Assembly: GCF_000482385.1 (NCBI RefSeq)
Contig: NZ_KI519396.1
Span: 79,740 to 143,739 of the forward strand
Direction: 5' to 3'
DNA: 64,000 nt
From: Nocardia sp. CNY236
Lineage (GTDB): Bacteria; Actinomycetota; Actinomycetes; Mycobacteriales; Mycobacteriaceae
The translations under genes and the position numbers were made by a program. Below the pieces are notes generated by a model, which was not told where the DNA came from, made no database searches, and saw only the letters and a program-made list of their open reading frames with translations. Below are positions 51,565-60,672 of the stretch, one piece after another; the stretch's first letter is position 1; the number at the start of each line of letters is the position of its first letter.

Positions 51565-53171
51565 TTGCTCAGTACCGAATAGCGGAACTTGGACGCCGCG
51601 TCGAGCGTCTGTTCCACCCCCTGTACCCCTGCGGCCGATGCGGCGATCTGCTTGCCGGACAGCAGCGGGATGATCGGTAGGAAGTTCTGCGCGAGATCAC
51701 GCTGCAGTTGCTCGATCTGATTCATCCGCTTGTCATGATCGGGCTGGGTGACTTCGGCGATCAGCTGGGCGGAGATACCCGGGTCTTCGAAGTGTGATTG
51801 CAGGAAGTTGTTCGGACCGAAGAACGGGGTGAGGTAGGTATCCGGATCCGGAAAGTCGGGGAACCAGCCCAACTGATAGAGCGGGTAGGCATCTTGGGTT
51901 CGTTCCTTCTGGTAGGTGACCCACTCGGTGGATTGCAGGTTGACCCGGAACAGTCCGGTGGCTTCCAGTTGCGACTTGATCGCCGCGTACTCCTCGGAAC
52001 TGCTGGAACCATAGTGATCCGGGTTGTACTGCAAGTTCAGCTCGACCGGAGTCGGGACACCAGCATCGGCGAGAAACTTCGCGGCCCGATCCTTGTTCGG
52101 CTGTGCTCCGTAGATGTCCTTGAATGGCTCCACCGCCCCTGGAATGCCCGACGGCACGGACGAGTACGCCGGCATATACGTATTCTTGTAGACGCCCGCG
52201 GCCAGTGCTTCTCGATCGACGGACGCAGCGACTGCTTTGCGCACGGCCAGCTTCTGCTCCGGTGTGTCGCCCGGCATGGTCTCGAGATTGAACACGATGT
52301 AGCGCAGTTCGCCGCCAGGGCCCTCGTGCACGTCGACGTCGCCGTCGTTGCGTAGTGACTCGATGTCGGTGGGCGTGAAGGACCGGTGTCCGACATCGAG
52401 CGATCCGTTTTGCAGGTCCAGCTTCATGTTGTCGGCAGTGGCGTAGTACTTCGTCGATACGCGCGTGGTTTTCGGGGCCTCCAGGATTCCGTCGTAGCTA
52501 TCGAATGCCTGGTATTCGACCAACTTGTTCTTGTCGTAGCTTCCAATGGTGTATGGACCGGAGTACCCCTTGGCCTGCACCACATCCTCGTCCGGCATCA
52601 CCGTGTCCGGTGAGTACACCTGCTCGTCGACGATCGGTCCGGCCATCGTGGCCAACACCGAGGGGAAGGTCTGGTCGTTGGACTCCTTCAAGGTGAACGT
52701 GACCGTGCGCTCGTCCACGACGTCGGTCTTGTCCAGGTTCTCCAACAGCGATACAGGTCCATTCGGATCGTTGATCCGCTGCATCCGATCGAAGGAGAAC
52801 TTGACGCTGGTCGCGGTCAACGGATTGCCGTTGGCGAAGGTCAGGCCCTCTTTCAGGACGCAGGTATACACCGTGGACTCGGTGAACTCGCACTTGCGGG
52901 CCGCATCCGGCTCGGGGGTCGTGGAGCCGGGCGCGAAATTGAGCAAGTGCTGATAGATCTGCGTGATGACGGTATACGACCCGTTGTCGTATGCAGCTGC
53001 GGGGTCGAGCGCGAAGATTTTGTCCGTGGTGCCCACCACCAGTCCTGCGGCTTCCCCGTCGCCGGTTCGTCCGGAACCGCACGCTGCGGCTGCCGATGCG
53101 ACAAGTGCCACCAGGCCGACTGCCGCGATGGTTCGCATGCCGGTTCGTCGCTTGATTCTCGAATTCCTCAT
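51561..53171 (-). CDS. Dpp/Opp-type solute-binding lipoprotein
   Basis: The 536-residue precursor has a lipoprotein signal ending SAAAACGSG (lipid Cys at about residue 31) and an SBP_bac_5 body: AAAYDNGSYTVITQIYQHLL, FANGNPLTATSVKFSFDRMQ, TPEQKLAVRKAVAASVDREA and YPLYQLGWFPDFPDPDTYLT. It binds the solute and delivers it to the permeases. It is the first gene of the importer operon. A strong inverted repeat lies 30 bases before the ATG. Confidence 0.88.
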   Translation of the reverse strand: MRNSRIKRRTGMRTIAAVGLVALVASAAAACGSGRTGDGEAAGLVVGTTDKIFALDPAAAYDNGSYTVITQIYQHLLNFAPGSTTPEPDAARKCEFTESTVYTCVLKEGLTFANGNPLTATSVKFSFDRMQRINDPNGPVSLLENLDKTDVVDERTVTFTLKESNDQTFPSVLATMAGPIVDEQVYSPDTVMPDEDVVQAKGYSGPYTIGSYDKNKLVEYQAFDSYDGILEAPKTTRVSTKYYATADNMKLDLQNGSLDVGHRSFTPTDIESLRNDGDVDVHEGPGGELRYIVFNLETMPGDTPEQKLAVRKAVAASVDREALAAGVYKNTYMPAYSSVPSGIPGAVEPFKDIYGAQPNKDRAAKFLADAGVPTPVELNLQYNPDHYGSSSSEEYAAIKSQLEATGLFRVNLQSTEWVTYQKERTQDAYPLYQLGWFPDFPDPDTYLTPFFGPNNFLQSHFEDPGISAQLIAEVTQPDHDKRMNQIEQLQRDLAQNFLPIIPLLSGKQIAASAAGVQGVEQTLDAASKFRYSVLSK

Positions 53172-53200
53172 GCCATTCCACTTCTCGAGTGCCGCGCTAC

Positions 53201-53223
53201 CCGGCTCCGGATCACGGAGCCGG
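53201..53223 (-). repeat. Perfect hairpin before the transporter operon
   Basis: Arms CCGGCTCCG and CGGAGCCGG are exact over 9 bases around a 5-base loop. The hairpin lies 30 bases upstream of the binding-protein start and downstream of nadE on the same strand. It could end the nadE transcript (no T-run on that strand) or lie in the transporter leader as an operator or attenuator. Confidence 0.5.
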
Positions 53224-53408
53224 CATGTGCGCAATCAATTTTTTTGGCACCGTACCTTCGGCGAAATTTGTCCACATGTCGAATCGTCATCGGGACGGGG
53301 GAGAAGTGGTCGCCTGTCCAGAAGCGCCGCAGGCCGGCGGGCGCGATATCTCGAGTGCGCCACAGCACAGCTCACGACAGCCAGGCAGGTCGTGATGAGC
53401 CTCTGACG

Positions 53409-54236
53409 CTAGCGGCGCCACCAGGTGTCCAGCGGTGTCACCGGGACTGCTCGCTTGTGCCGGGTGGTGTGGTAGAGAGATTCGATCCTGGCGGCGACAT
53501 CGGAGGTGACATTCCGACCCTCCAGGTAGTCGTCGATCTCGGTGTAGCTCAGCCCGAGGGCCTCCTCGTCGGGTAGGGCAGGCCGATCGTCTTCGAGGTC
53601 CGCGGTCGGCACCTTGGAATAGATGCTCGCGGACGCGCCCAGCTCCTGCAGCAGTGCTGCACCCTGGCGTTTGGTCAGGCCGGTGAGCGGAGTCAGATCG
53701 ACCCCGCCGTCACCATATTTGGTGAAGAAGCCAGTGACGGCCTCGGCAGCATGGTCGGTGCCGACCACCAACAAATTCTCCTGCCCGGCCAGTGCGTATT
53801 GGATGACCATACGTTCGCGTGCTTTGATGTTGCCGCGCACGAAGTCGCGCAGCGTATCCAGGTGGAGTGCGGACGCGGTCTCTGTGGCGACGGCGTCTGC
53901 GCCGGGGCGGACGTTCACCACGACGTGGCGGTCGGGCTGGACGAAGTTCATCGCTATCTCCGCATCGGCCTCGTCGGCCTGGACCCCGTAGGGCAGCCGG
54001 ACGGCGAGGAATGTCCGGTTCTTCCCCTCTGCGCGCAGCTCTTCGACCGCGAGTTGGCAGAGTCGGCCGGTGAGAGCGCTGTCTTGCCCGCCGCTGATGC
54101 CGAGGACGAAACCCAGTGCGGACGTGGCGCTCAGGCAGTCTTTGAGGAAGTCGATGCGCCGACGCACCTCGATCTTCGGCTCGATCGTGGGCTGGACGCC
54201 CAACTCCTCGATGATCTGTTCCCGCATATTCCGCAT
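53409..54236 (-). CDS. nadE: Ammonia-dependent NAD synthetase
   Basis: The 275-residue protein equals the E. coli NadE length. It holds the PP-loop LGFVLGISGGQDSALTGRLC, AVRLPYGVQADEADAEIAMN, VVGTDHAAEAVTGFFTKYGD and GGVDLTPLTGLTKRQGAALL. It makes NAD from nicotinate adenine dinucleotide and ammonia; there is no N-terminal glutaminase domain, unlike the long mycobacterial NadE, so free ammonia is the probable nitrogen source. The ATG at 54236 is preferred; a second Met lies three codons later. Confidence 0.92.
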   Translation of the reverse strand: MRNMREQIIEELGVQPTIEPKIEVRRRIDFLKDCLSATSALGFVLGISGGQDSALTGRLCQLAVEELRAEGKNRTFLAVRLPYGVQADEADAEIAMNFVQPDRHVVVNVRPGADAVATETASALHLDTLRDFVRGNIKARERMVIQYALAGQENLLVVGTDHAAEAVTGFFTKYGDGGVDLTPLTGLTKRQGAALLQELGASASIYSKVPTADLEDDRPALPDEEALGLSYTEIDDYLEGRNVTSDVAARIESLYHTTRHKRAVPVTPLDTWWRR

Positions 54237-54748
54237 GTCACTCGAGTCTAATGACGATCCAACGGCGGACAACATCACGAGCGGTTGGGGTGTCGTTCGG
54301 CCCTCCGGGCTCGGTCGTCGCCGCACGCTCGGTCGTGTTGGGTCGGCACTGGCGGCGACCGGGTATCGGTGTAAGCTTCACCCCCGGTTCACGCCGCGGG
54401 AGGCCGGCGCCGGGGATCTCGACCCGCAGCTGTTGCTAGCTATTAGCTGATGTGTAGAGATGTGATCTGTGTCGCTGTCTGTTTCGGCTCGAATCGAGTG
54501 CGCTGGTACTTCTATCAGTGGAATTTCATCGATGTGACTCGCTACATGTCGTGTCGGGTGACTCTGTCGGCCACTAGGTGTAGTGTCTTGAGTACTGGAA
54601 GGCGACACGAAATCTCGATCGTTACGAGTCGGTCCCCCGGCGCCTGATCGGGAAGTCGAGTCCGAATCCAGGAGTTTGCGCAACGTGCGTCGGATCGTGC
54701 ATCCGTACAGATAACCGGCCGTGGAACAGGCACCAGGAGAGGACAACG
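54237..54748. other. Divergent promoter region nadE / nrdHIE
   Basis: This 512-base gap holds no gene. The right half carries the two NrdR-like boxes described separately. The part next to nadE contains no obvious terminator or palindrome. Confidence 0.5.
54539..54586. promoter_or_regulatory. Tandem NrdR-like boxes
   Basis: Two 16-base sites, TCGCTACATGTCGTGT at 54539 and CCACTAGGTGTAGTGT at 54571, resemble the NrdR consensus acaCwAtATaTwGtgt at about 11 and 12 of 16 positions. Their starts are 32 bases apart, three helical turns, as is typical of NrdR sites before ribonucleotide reductase genes. They lie 160-210 bases upstream of nrdH. Confidence 0.6.
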
Positions 54749-54982
54749 ATGACCGTCACCGTGTACACCAAGCCCGCGTGCGTCCAGTGCAATGCCACGT
54801 ACAAGGCGCTCGACAAGGTTGGGGTGGACTACGAGGTCGTCGACATCTCCGAGAACGACGAAGCGCGCGACTATGTGATGGCTTTGGGGCATCTGCAGGC
54901 GCCGGTCGTCGTGGCCGGGGACGATCACTGGTCCGGATTCCGGCCCGACCGCATCAAGTCGCTGGCCACCGTGGCGGCCTGA
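54749..54982 (+). CDS. nrdH: NrdH glutaredoxin-like redoxin
   Basis: The 77-residue redoxin has the active site CVQC at residues 11-14 and the NrdH substrate-binding GFRPDRIK near the end. It reduces the class Ib ribonucleotide reductase with electrons from thioredoxin reductase. AGGAGAGG lies before the ATG. It is the first gene of the nrdH-nrdI-nrdE operon. Confidence 0.92.
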   Translation: MTVTVYTKPACVQCNATYKALDKVGVDYEVVDISENDEARDYVMALGHLQAPVVVAGDDHWSGFRPDRIKSLATVAA

Positions 54983-55050
54983 GTCTTCCACCGAACGCGC
55001 TCGATCCGAAAGCGGTCCGGCGCGATGCTGCCGAGAGGGGTGCGTGGATC

Positions 55051-55512
55051 ATGTCGGAGACGGCGGCGTTGGTCTACTTCTCCAGCGCTTCGGAAAACAC
55101 TCATCGCTTCGTCGAGAAGTTGGACCTACCGGCCACTCGAATACCCCTACACCTCGCCGACTCGCTGCGGGTGGACCAACCCTATGTGCTGATCGTGCCC
55201 ACCTACGGGGGTGGTAGGCATGTGCTGGGCGCAGTCCGCTCCGACAAGGACTTCGTGCCGCGACAGGTCGCCAAGTTCCTCAACGATCCGCACAATCGGC
55301 AGTTGCTGCGTGGCGTCATCGCGGCGGGCAATACCAACTTCGGCGACACCTACTGCTACGCGGGCGAGCTGATCTCGCGCAAGTGTGGTGTGCCGTACCT
55401 GTATCGCTTCGAACTCATGGGAACCGCCGAGGACGTCGAACGCGTCCGCGAGGGATTGGAATTGTTTTGGCAACAGCAACGTCAGCACCGACCGGAAAAG
55501 CAGCTCGCTTAG
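55051..55512 (+). CDS. nrdI: NrdI flavodoxin-like protein
   Basis: The 153-residue NrdI has VYFSSASENTHRFVEKLDLP (FMN-binding loop), VPTYGGG and GVIAAGNTNFGDTYCYAGEL. NrdI supplies the oxidant that builds the manganese-tyrosyl radical cofactor of NrdF. The stop overlaps the probable nrdE start by 46 bases if the TTG start of nrdE is right. Confidence 0.9.
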   Translation: MSETAALVYFSSASENTHRFVEKLDLPATRIPLHLADSLRVDQPYVLIVPTYGGGRHVLGAVRSDKDFVPRQVAKFLNDPHNRQLLRGVIAAGNTNFGDTYCYAGELISRKCGVPYLYRFELMGTAEDVERVREGLELFWQQQRQHRPEKQLA

Positions 55513-57656
55513 AGCAACCACCGGTCCGCGGCGCCGAGGCCGGCGAGGTTCTGGACTACCACGCCCTCAACGCGATGCTGAACCTCTACGGGCCGGACGG
55601 CAAGATCCAATTCAGCAAGGACCGTGAGGCCGCGCACCAGTACTTCCTGCAGCATGTCAATCAGAACACCGTCTTCTTCCACAACCTGGACGAGAAGCTG
55701 GACTATTTGATCAGCGAGAACTACTACGAAGCGGGGGTGCTCGAGCCCTACGCCCGCGAGTTCGTCAAGAGGCTGTTCAAGCAGGCCTACGCGAAGAAGT
55801 TCCGGTTCCCGACCTTCCTCGGTGCGTTCAAGTACTACACCTCCTACACCCTCAAGACTTTCGACGGTAAGCGCTATCTGGAGCGGTTCGAGGACCGGGT
55901 GTGCATGGTCGCGCTCACCCTCGCCGCCGGCGACGAGCAGTTGGCCTCGCGCTTGGTCGACGAGATCATCGACGGCCGGTTCCAGCCGGCCACGCCGACA
56001 TTCCTCAATTCGGGAAAGAAACAGCGCGGCGAGCCGGTGTCGTGCTTCCTGTTGCGTATCGAGGACAACATGGAGTCCATCGGTCGCTCGATCAACTCTG
56101 CGCTGCAGTTGTCCAAGCGTGGCGGCGGTGTCGCGTTGTTGCTCAGCAATATTCGCGAACACGGCGCGCCGATCAAGAAGATCGAGAACCAGAGCTCGGG
56201 TGTCATCCCGATCATGAAACTGCTCGAAGACGCGTTCTCCTATGCCAATCAGCTCGGCGCCCGCCAGGGTGCGGGTGCGGTCTACCTGCATGCGCACCAT
56301 CCGGATATCTATCGCTTTCTGGACACCAAGCGGGAGAACGCGGACGAGAAGATTCGGATCAAGACTCTGTCACTGGGCGTGGTGATCCCGGACATCACCT
56401 TCGAACTGGCCAAGAAGAACGAGGACATGTACCTGTTCTCGCCGTACGATGTCGAACGCATCTACGGCAAGCCGTTCGCCGACATCGACGTCTCGGCGAA
56501 GTACCACGAGATGGTCGACGACAAACGGATCCGCAAGTCGAAGATCAAGGCGCGAGAGTTCTTTCAGACCATCGCCGAGCTGCAGTTCGAGTCCGGTTAT
56601 CCCTACATCATGTTCGAGGATACGGTGAACCGGGCCAGCCCGATCGCCGGCAAGATCACGCACTCGAACCTGTGCTCGGAGATCTTGCAGGTGTCCACCC
56701 CATCGGAGTTCAACGACGATCTGTCCTACGCGCAGGTGGGCAAGGACATTTCCTGCAACCTCGGCTCGCTGAACATTGCCAAGACGATGGACTCACCCGA
56801 CTTCGCTCGGACCATCGAGGTGGCGGTCCGAGCATTGACCGCGGTGTCCGACCAGACTCACATCTCCTCGGTGCCATCCATCGAACACGGCAACAACTCC
56901 GCGCATGCCATTGGCCTCGGGCAGATGAATCTGCACGGCTATCTGGCGCGCGAGCGGATCCACTATGGCTCCGAGGAAGGTGTCGACTTCACCAATATCT
57001 ACTTCTACACCGTTGTCTACCACGCGATTCGCGCGTCGAACCAGATCGCCGAGGAGCGCGGCAGCTACTTCGGCGGCTTCCCCGAATCGAAGTACGCCAG
57101 CGGTGAATACTTCGACAAGTACACCGATCGGGTATGGGAGCCGGCAACTGATCGAGTGCGGCAGTTGTTCGCCGATGCCGGGGTTCGCATTCCCACCCAG
57201 GAAGACTGGCGCGAACTCGAGGCGTCGGTCAAGAAGCATGGGATCTACAACCAGAACTTGCAGGCGGTGCCACCGACCGGTTCGATCTCCTACATCAATC
57301 ACTCCACCAGTTCCATCCACCCGGTGGCGTCGAAGATCGAAATTCGCAAGGAAGGCAAGATCGGGCGGGTCTACTACCCCGCGCCCTACATGACCAACGA
57401 CAACCTCGAATACTACGAGGACGCGTACGAGATCGGGTACGAGAAGATCATCGATACCTACGCAGCGGCTACCCAGCACGTCGACCAGGGCTTGTCGCTG
57501 ACGCTGTTCTTCAAGGATTCCGCTACGACTCGCGATCTGAATCGTGCCCAGATCTACGCGTGGCGCAAGGGGATCAAGACGCTCTACTACATTCGTCTGC
57601 GCCAAATGGCTTTGGAGGGAACCGAAGTAGAGGGTTGCGTGTCCTGCATGCTGTAG
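55467..57656 (+). CDS. nrdE: Class Ib ribonucleotide reductase large subunit
   Basis: The 729-residue protein starts at a probable TTG (ATATSAPTGKAARLEQPPVR) and is highly similar to actinobacterial NrdE: LDYHALNAMLNLYGPDGKIQ, PATPTFLNSGKKQRGEPVSC, the radical-site NLCSEILQVSTP, PPTGSISYINHSTSSIHPVA and the C-terminal redox pair GCVSCML. It reduces ribonucleotides with the radical from NrdF. No ATG or GTG suits the conserved start, and AGGGA lies 11 bases before the TTG. The small subunit gene nrdF is not found in the remaining window, so it must be elsewhere. Confidence 0.92.
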   Translation: MATATSAPTGKAARLEQPPVRGAEAGEVLDYHALNAMLNLYGPDGKIQFSKDREAAHQYFLQHVNQNTVFFHNLDEKLDYLISENYYEAGVLEPYAREFVKRLFKQAYAKKFRFPTFLGAFKYYTSYTLKTFDGKRYLERFEDRVCMVALTLAAGDEQLASRLVDEIIDGRFQPATPTFLNSGKKQRGEPVSCFLLRIEDNMESIGRSINSALQLSKRGGGVALLLSNIREHGAPIKKIENQSSGVIPIMKLLEDAFSYANQLGARQGAGAVYLHAHHPDIYRFLDTKRENADEKIRIKTLSLGVVIPDITFELAKKNEDMYLFSPYDVERIYGKPFADIDVSAKYHEMVDDKRIRKSKIKAREFFQTIAELQFESGYPYIMFEDTVNRASPIAGKITHSNLCSEILQVSTPSEFNDDLSYAQVGKDISCNLGSLNIAKTMDSPDFARTIEVAVRALTAVSDQTHISSVPSIEHGNNSAHAIGLGQMNLHGYLARERIHYGSEEGVDFTNIYFYTVVYHAIRASNQIAEERGSYFGGFPESKYASGEYFDKYTDRVWEPATDRVRQLFADAGVRIPTQEDWRELEASVKKHGIYNQNLQAVPPTGSISYINHSTSSIHPVASKIEIRKEGKIGRVYYPAPYMTNDNLEYYEDAYEIGYEKIIDTYAAATQHVDQGLSLTLFFKDSATTRDLNRAQIYAWRKGIKTLYYIRLRQMALEGTEVEGCVSCML

Positions 57657-57725
57657 CCGGCTCGGCCGGCACACGAGTCGGAAGCGAATGTGGTTGTGTG
57701 ACAGGCAGCGTGGGCTCGATGCTGG

Positions 57726-58688
57726 CTATTTTCGGTTCGTCGCACGGGTGAACCGGCCCACCAGACTCTGGATGTGGGTAACCAGTTCCGGTGGGGATTC
57801 GACCTCGAATTCGACGTCCAACATGCCGATCACCAGTGCGACCACCGCGTAGGAGTCCGATCCCATTTCGAGGCGACACGTTCGCTCGTCGATAGGGGTG
57901 ACGATACCTTCGACGCGGCCGGCGAATTCCTCGGCCGGGGCATGCACGCGCACCACGCACTGGTAGGGCCGGACGGCGAAGTCCATTGTGCGGCGAAGAT
58001 AGGCGACGACGTCCCCGTCGGGGGAAGGACGGTGGGTGAAGCGTCGACCGTTCGGTGTCCGCAACGACATTCGGTCGATGCGGAAGGTGCGCCAGTCGGA
58101 CCTGACGGTGTCCCAGCCGACGAGGTACCACCGGTGGCTCCAGTGCGCTATGCGGTGCGGCTCTACGGTGCGCCGGGTTTCGTCGCCGGTATGGCTTCGG
58201 TAGTCGAAGCGTAGGGTCTCGGCAGTACGGATGGCCGCGGAGATAGCAGTGAGCGAGTCGACGTCGACCGGGGGACCGGGGTCGTATCGGGGCGGCATGG
58301 CCACGATCGCCCCACGTAGGGCGTCGACGCGGTAGCGTAGTCGTGTCGGAAGCACCTGCTCGACTTTGGTCAGCGCGCGCAGTGACGCTTCCTCGATGTC
58401 GGCGATATTGCCGGTCGTGTTGGTCTGCAGGCCCAGCGTGACGGCGACCGCCTCGTCGTCGTCCAGCAGCAGCGGCGGCAGTGACGCGCCCGGTCCGAGA
58501 CGGTATCCCCCGAGTGGTCCCAACACCGCGTGCACCGGATACCCCAACTCCCGCAACCGATCCACGTCGCGCCGAATGGTGCGGGTGGTGACGTCGAGTC
58601 TGGCGGCCAACTCCGTACCAGTCCAGTCTTTGTGCATCTGCAGTAGCGACAGCAGCCGCAGCAGGCGGGTGGGGGCGGTTTCCGACAT
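57726..58688 (-). CDS. WYL-domain transcriptional regulator (YafY type)
   Basis: The 320-residue regulator has an N-terminal DeoR-like helix-turn-helix (TELAARLDVTTRTIRRDVDR then LRELGYPV) and a central WYL domain (RIAHWSHRWYLVGWDTVRSD). The C-terminal WCX part follows. It is divergent from the damaged epoxide hydrolase gene, with a perfect palindrome between them. The start MSETAPTRLL is chosen because the longer upstream frame lacks family features and covers the palindrome. Confidence 0.88.
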   Translation of the reverse strand: MSETAPTRLLRLLSLLQMHKDWTGTELAARLDVTTRTIRRDVDRLRELGYPVHAVLGPLGGYRLGPGASLPPLLLDDDEAVAVTLGLQTNTTGNIADIEEASLRALTKVEQVLPTRLRYRVDALRGAIVAMPPRYDPGPPVDVDSLTAISAAIRTAETLRFDYRSHTGDETRRTVEPHRIAHWSHRWYLVGWDTVRSDWRTFRIDRMSLRTPNGRRFTHRPSPDGDVVAYLRRTMDFAVRPYQCVVRVHAPAEEFAGRVEGIVTPIDERTCRLEMGSDSYAVVALVIGMLDVEFEVESPPELVTHIQSLVGRFTRATNRK

Positions 58689-58703
58689 GGATCGATCATC
58701 CCG

Positions 58704-58734
58704 CCTGTATAGGACTCGATCTTTCCTATACAGG
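58704..58734. promoter_or_regulatory. Perfect inverted repeat, probable WYL-regulator operator
   Basis: Arms CCTGTATAGGA and TCCTATACAGG are exact over 11 bases with a 9-base spacer. The site lies 15 bases upstream of both the regulator start and the hydrolase ATG, so it would control both. Confidence 0.72.
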
Positions 58735-58749
58735 TTGGAGACTATTCCT

Positions 58750-59592
58750 ATGCCCGAGGCATCCTCCGCGATCATCCCCTTCTGCGTCGACATTCCGCAG
58801 GCAGACCTCGACGAGCTGAATGATCGACTCGGCCACACCCGGTGGCCCGATGCCCTGCCGGGTGTCGGCTGGTCCTATGGGGTCGACTGACACCGGCTGG
58901 GACGCGGCCCGGATCGCGCGAGCTTGGGCGGAATTGATGCGGCGGCTGGGCTACGAGCGCTACGGCGCGCAGGGCGGCGACTACGGCAGCCTCATTTCAC
59001 CCGCACTGGGGCGGGTCGTACCGGACAAGGTCATCGGCGTGCATGTGAATGCGCTCGCCGATGCGGCGACAGCAACCGGCTCCGGCCAGGAACTCACCGA
59101 GTTGTCGGAGGCGGACCGAGCGAAGGCGATCGCGAACCAGGTGTGGTGGTACGGGCGCAATGGTTATGCGACCCAGATGGCCTTGCGATTGCAGACCATT
59201 GCCTACGCTCTCAACGACTCGCCGGGCGGTCAGCTGGCCTGGAACCTGGAGTGGTTCGTCGACTGGGACCCGACGGCCACCGACCAAGCGCCCGTCGACC
59301 GCGACGTCGTCCTGACCAACGTTACGACCTACTGGCTCACCGGCACCGCTGGTTCGGCCGCACGTATCTATCGGGCGTCCGGGGCGTCGTGGGGCAGCAA
59401 GCCCGCGCCCTCAGGTGTGCCGACCGCCGTCGCGAACTTCCAAGGCGACCGCGCCGTGCGCGGCCTCGCAGAATGGGCCAACACCATCGTGCGCTGGAAC
59501 GAGTACCCCGTAGAGGGCACCTCGCTTCACTCCAGGCTCCCACCGAACTCGTCACCGATATCCGAGAGTTCTTCCGCTTCATCGGTCGATAG
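58750..59592 (+). pseudogene. Epoxide hydrolase with internal deletion and frameshift
   Basis: The first 46 codons (IIPFCVDIPQADLDELNDRL then GHTRWPDALPGVGWSYGVD) match the EHN domain start of epoxide hydrolases. The next matching sequence is TDTGWDAARIARAWAELMRR with the nucleophile GGDYGS, read in another frame, so about 110 residues with the HGWPG oxyanion motif are gone. A second frameshift near 59515 displaces the catalytic-His region: GHLASLQAPTELVTDIREFF lies in a third frame. Family length is about 380 residues. Three lesions make this a clear pseudogene, although its regulator and operator remain intact. Confidence 0.78.
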
Positions 59593-59631
59593 TTTCGCGG
59601 AGCCGGTCACGCTCGCGCGAGCGAGCTGGGA

Positions 59632-60279
59632 TCAGCCCAGTGCGGTGTCGAGGGCGGCGGCCAGGTCGGGGTAGCTATTGGTGGTGATCCTCGTGTCGTT
59701 GACGAAGAAGGTGGGGGTGCCCTGGACGCCGAGGGCCAGCCCGTCGTCGAAATCGGCGCGGACCCGGGCGGCGGTGGCCGGGTTGTCGTAGGCGGCGTCG
59801 AAGGCGGCCATCTCCAAGCCCAGCTCGGCGGCGAAGCCCCGGAAGACCCCGTCCAGGGCGACGCGTTGTTCGCCCCACGCGGCCTGGGTTTCGAACATGC
59901 GCTGATACATCTGCTCGAACCGACCCTGCTGCGCGGCGGCTTCCACGGCGCGCGCGGCGCGTTCGGAGTTGAAATGCGATGGGATCGGGAAGTAGCGCAC
60001 CACGAAGGTGACGCGGTCGCGGTACTGCTCACGCAGCCGCTCCACGGTCGGGAACATCGCTCGACACGCCTCACATTCGAAGTCCAGGAACTCCACCAGT
60101 GTCACCCGCCCATCCGCCGCAGTGGAGAGCCGATGGCTGTCCGGACCCACCGCCGACATCCCACCGGCGCGCGCCTCTGCACCGCTGCCACGGCTGGCGT
60201 CCTCGCGGGCATCCGTCAGCAGGATCGCGGTCACCACGACCGCGGTCACCACGGCCAGGGTGGTCAGGATCCGGAACAT
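59632..60279 (-). CDS. DsbA-like thiol-disulfide protein
   Basis: The 215-residue protein has an N-terminal membrane anchor (LTTLAVVTAVVVTAILLTDA), then a DsbA/thioredoxin domain with the active site CEAC in TLVEFLDFECEACRAMFPTV and the cis-Pro loop GVQGTPTFFVNDTRI. It probably acts outside the membrane as a thiol oxidase or isomerase. An in-frame GTG ten codons upstream is a possible earlier start. It stands alone among unrelated genes. Confidence 0.82.
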   Translation of the reverse strand: MFRILTTLAVVTAVVVTAILLTDAREDASRGSGAEARAGGMSAVGPDSHRLSTAADGRVTLVEFLDFECEACRAMFPTVERLREQYRDRVTFVVRYFPIPSHFNSERAARAVEAAAQQGRFEQMYQRMFETQAAWGEQRVALDGVFRGFAAELGLEMAAFDAAYDNPATAARVRADFDDGLALGVQGTPTFFVNDTRITTNSYPDLAAALDTALG

Positions 60280-60672
60280 ACGAGAAGAGGAACGGGCCGG
60301 GCGGGTCACCACATACCACCGCGATAAAAAGGACAAATCGGAAATTTCGCGAGCACGCGCACAGGCTACCGTCACCCCACCCGGCGCGGAAGGCCACCGC
60401 ACGGTCGCGGCGCATCCACGCGAATGGAACACCGCCACCGGCAGCGACACCGTCGCGGCGGTGACCATGCCCGGCGAGTAGTCGCCGAACTATGCCGCGA
60501 GGTGGAATGCAGCGCCGACCGCGAATTGCCACTGAACCCCCCATGAACACCCACCATAAACATGGTTGTATGCGCATGTTACTATAGTTTGGAATCGAAG
60601 GCGGGTGCTCCGTCGCGGCACGATGAAAGCGATGTGCCAACAGATGTCGGCACGGGTGAGCGGGAGGTCGAC

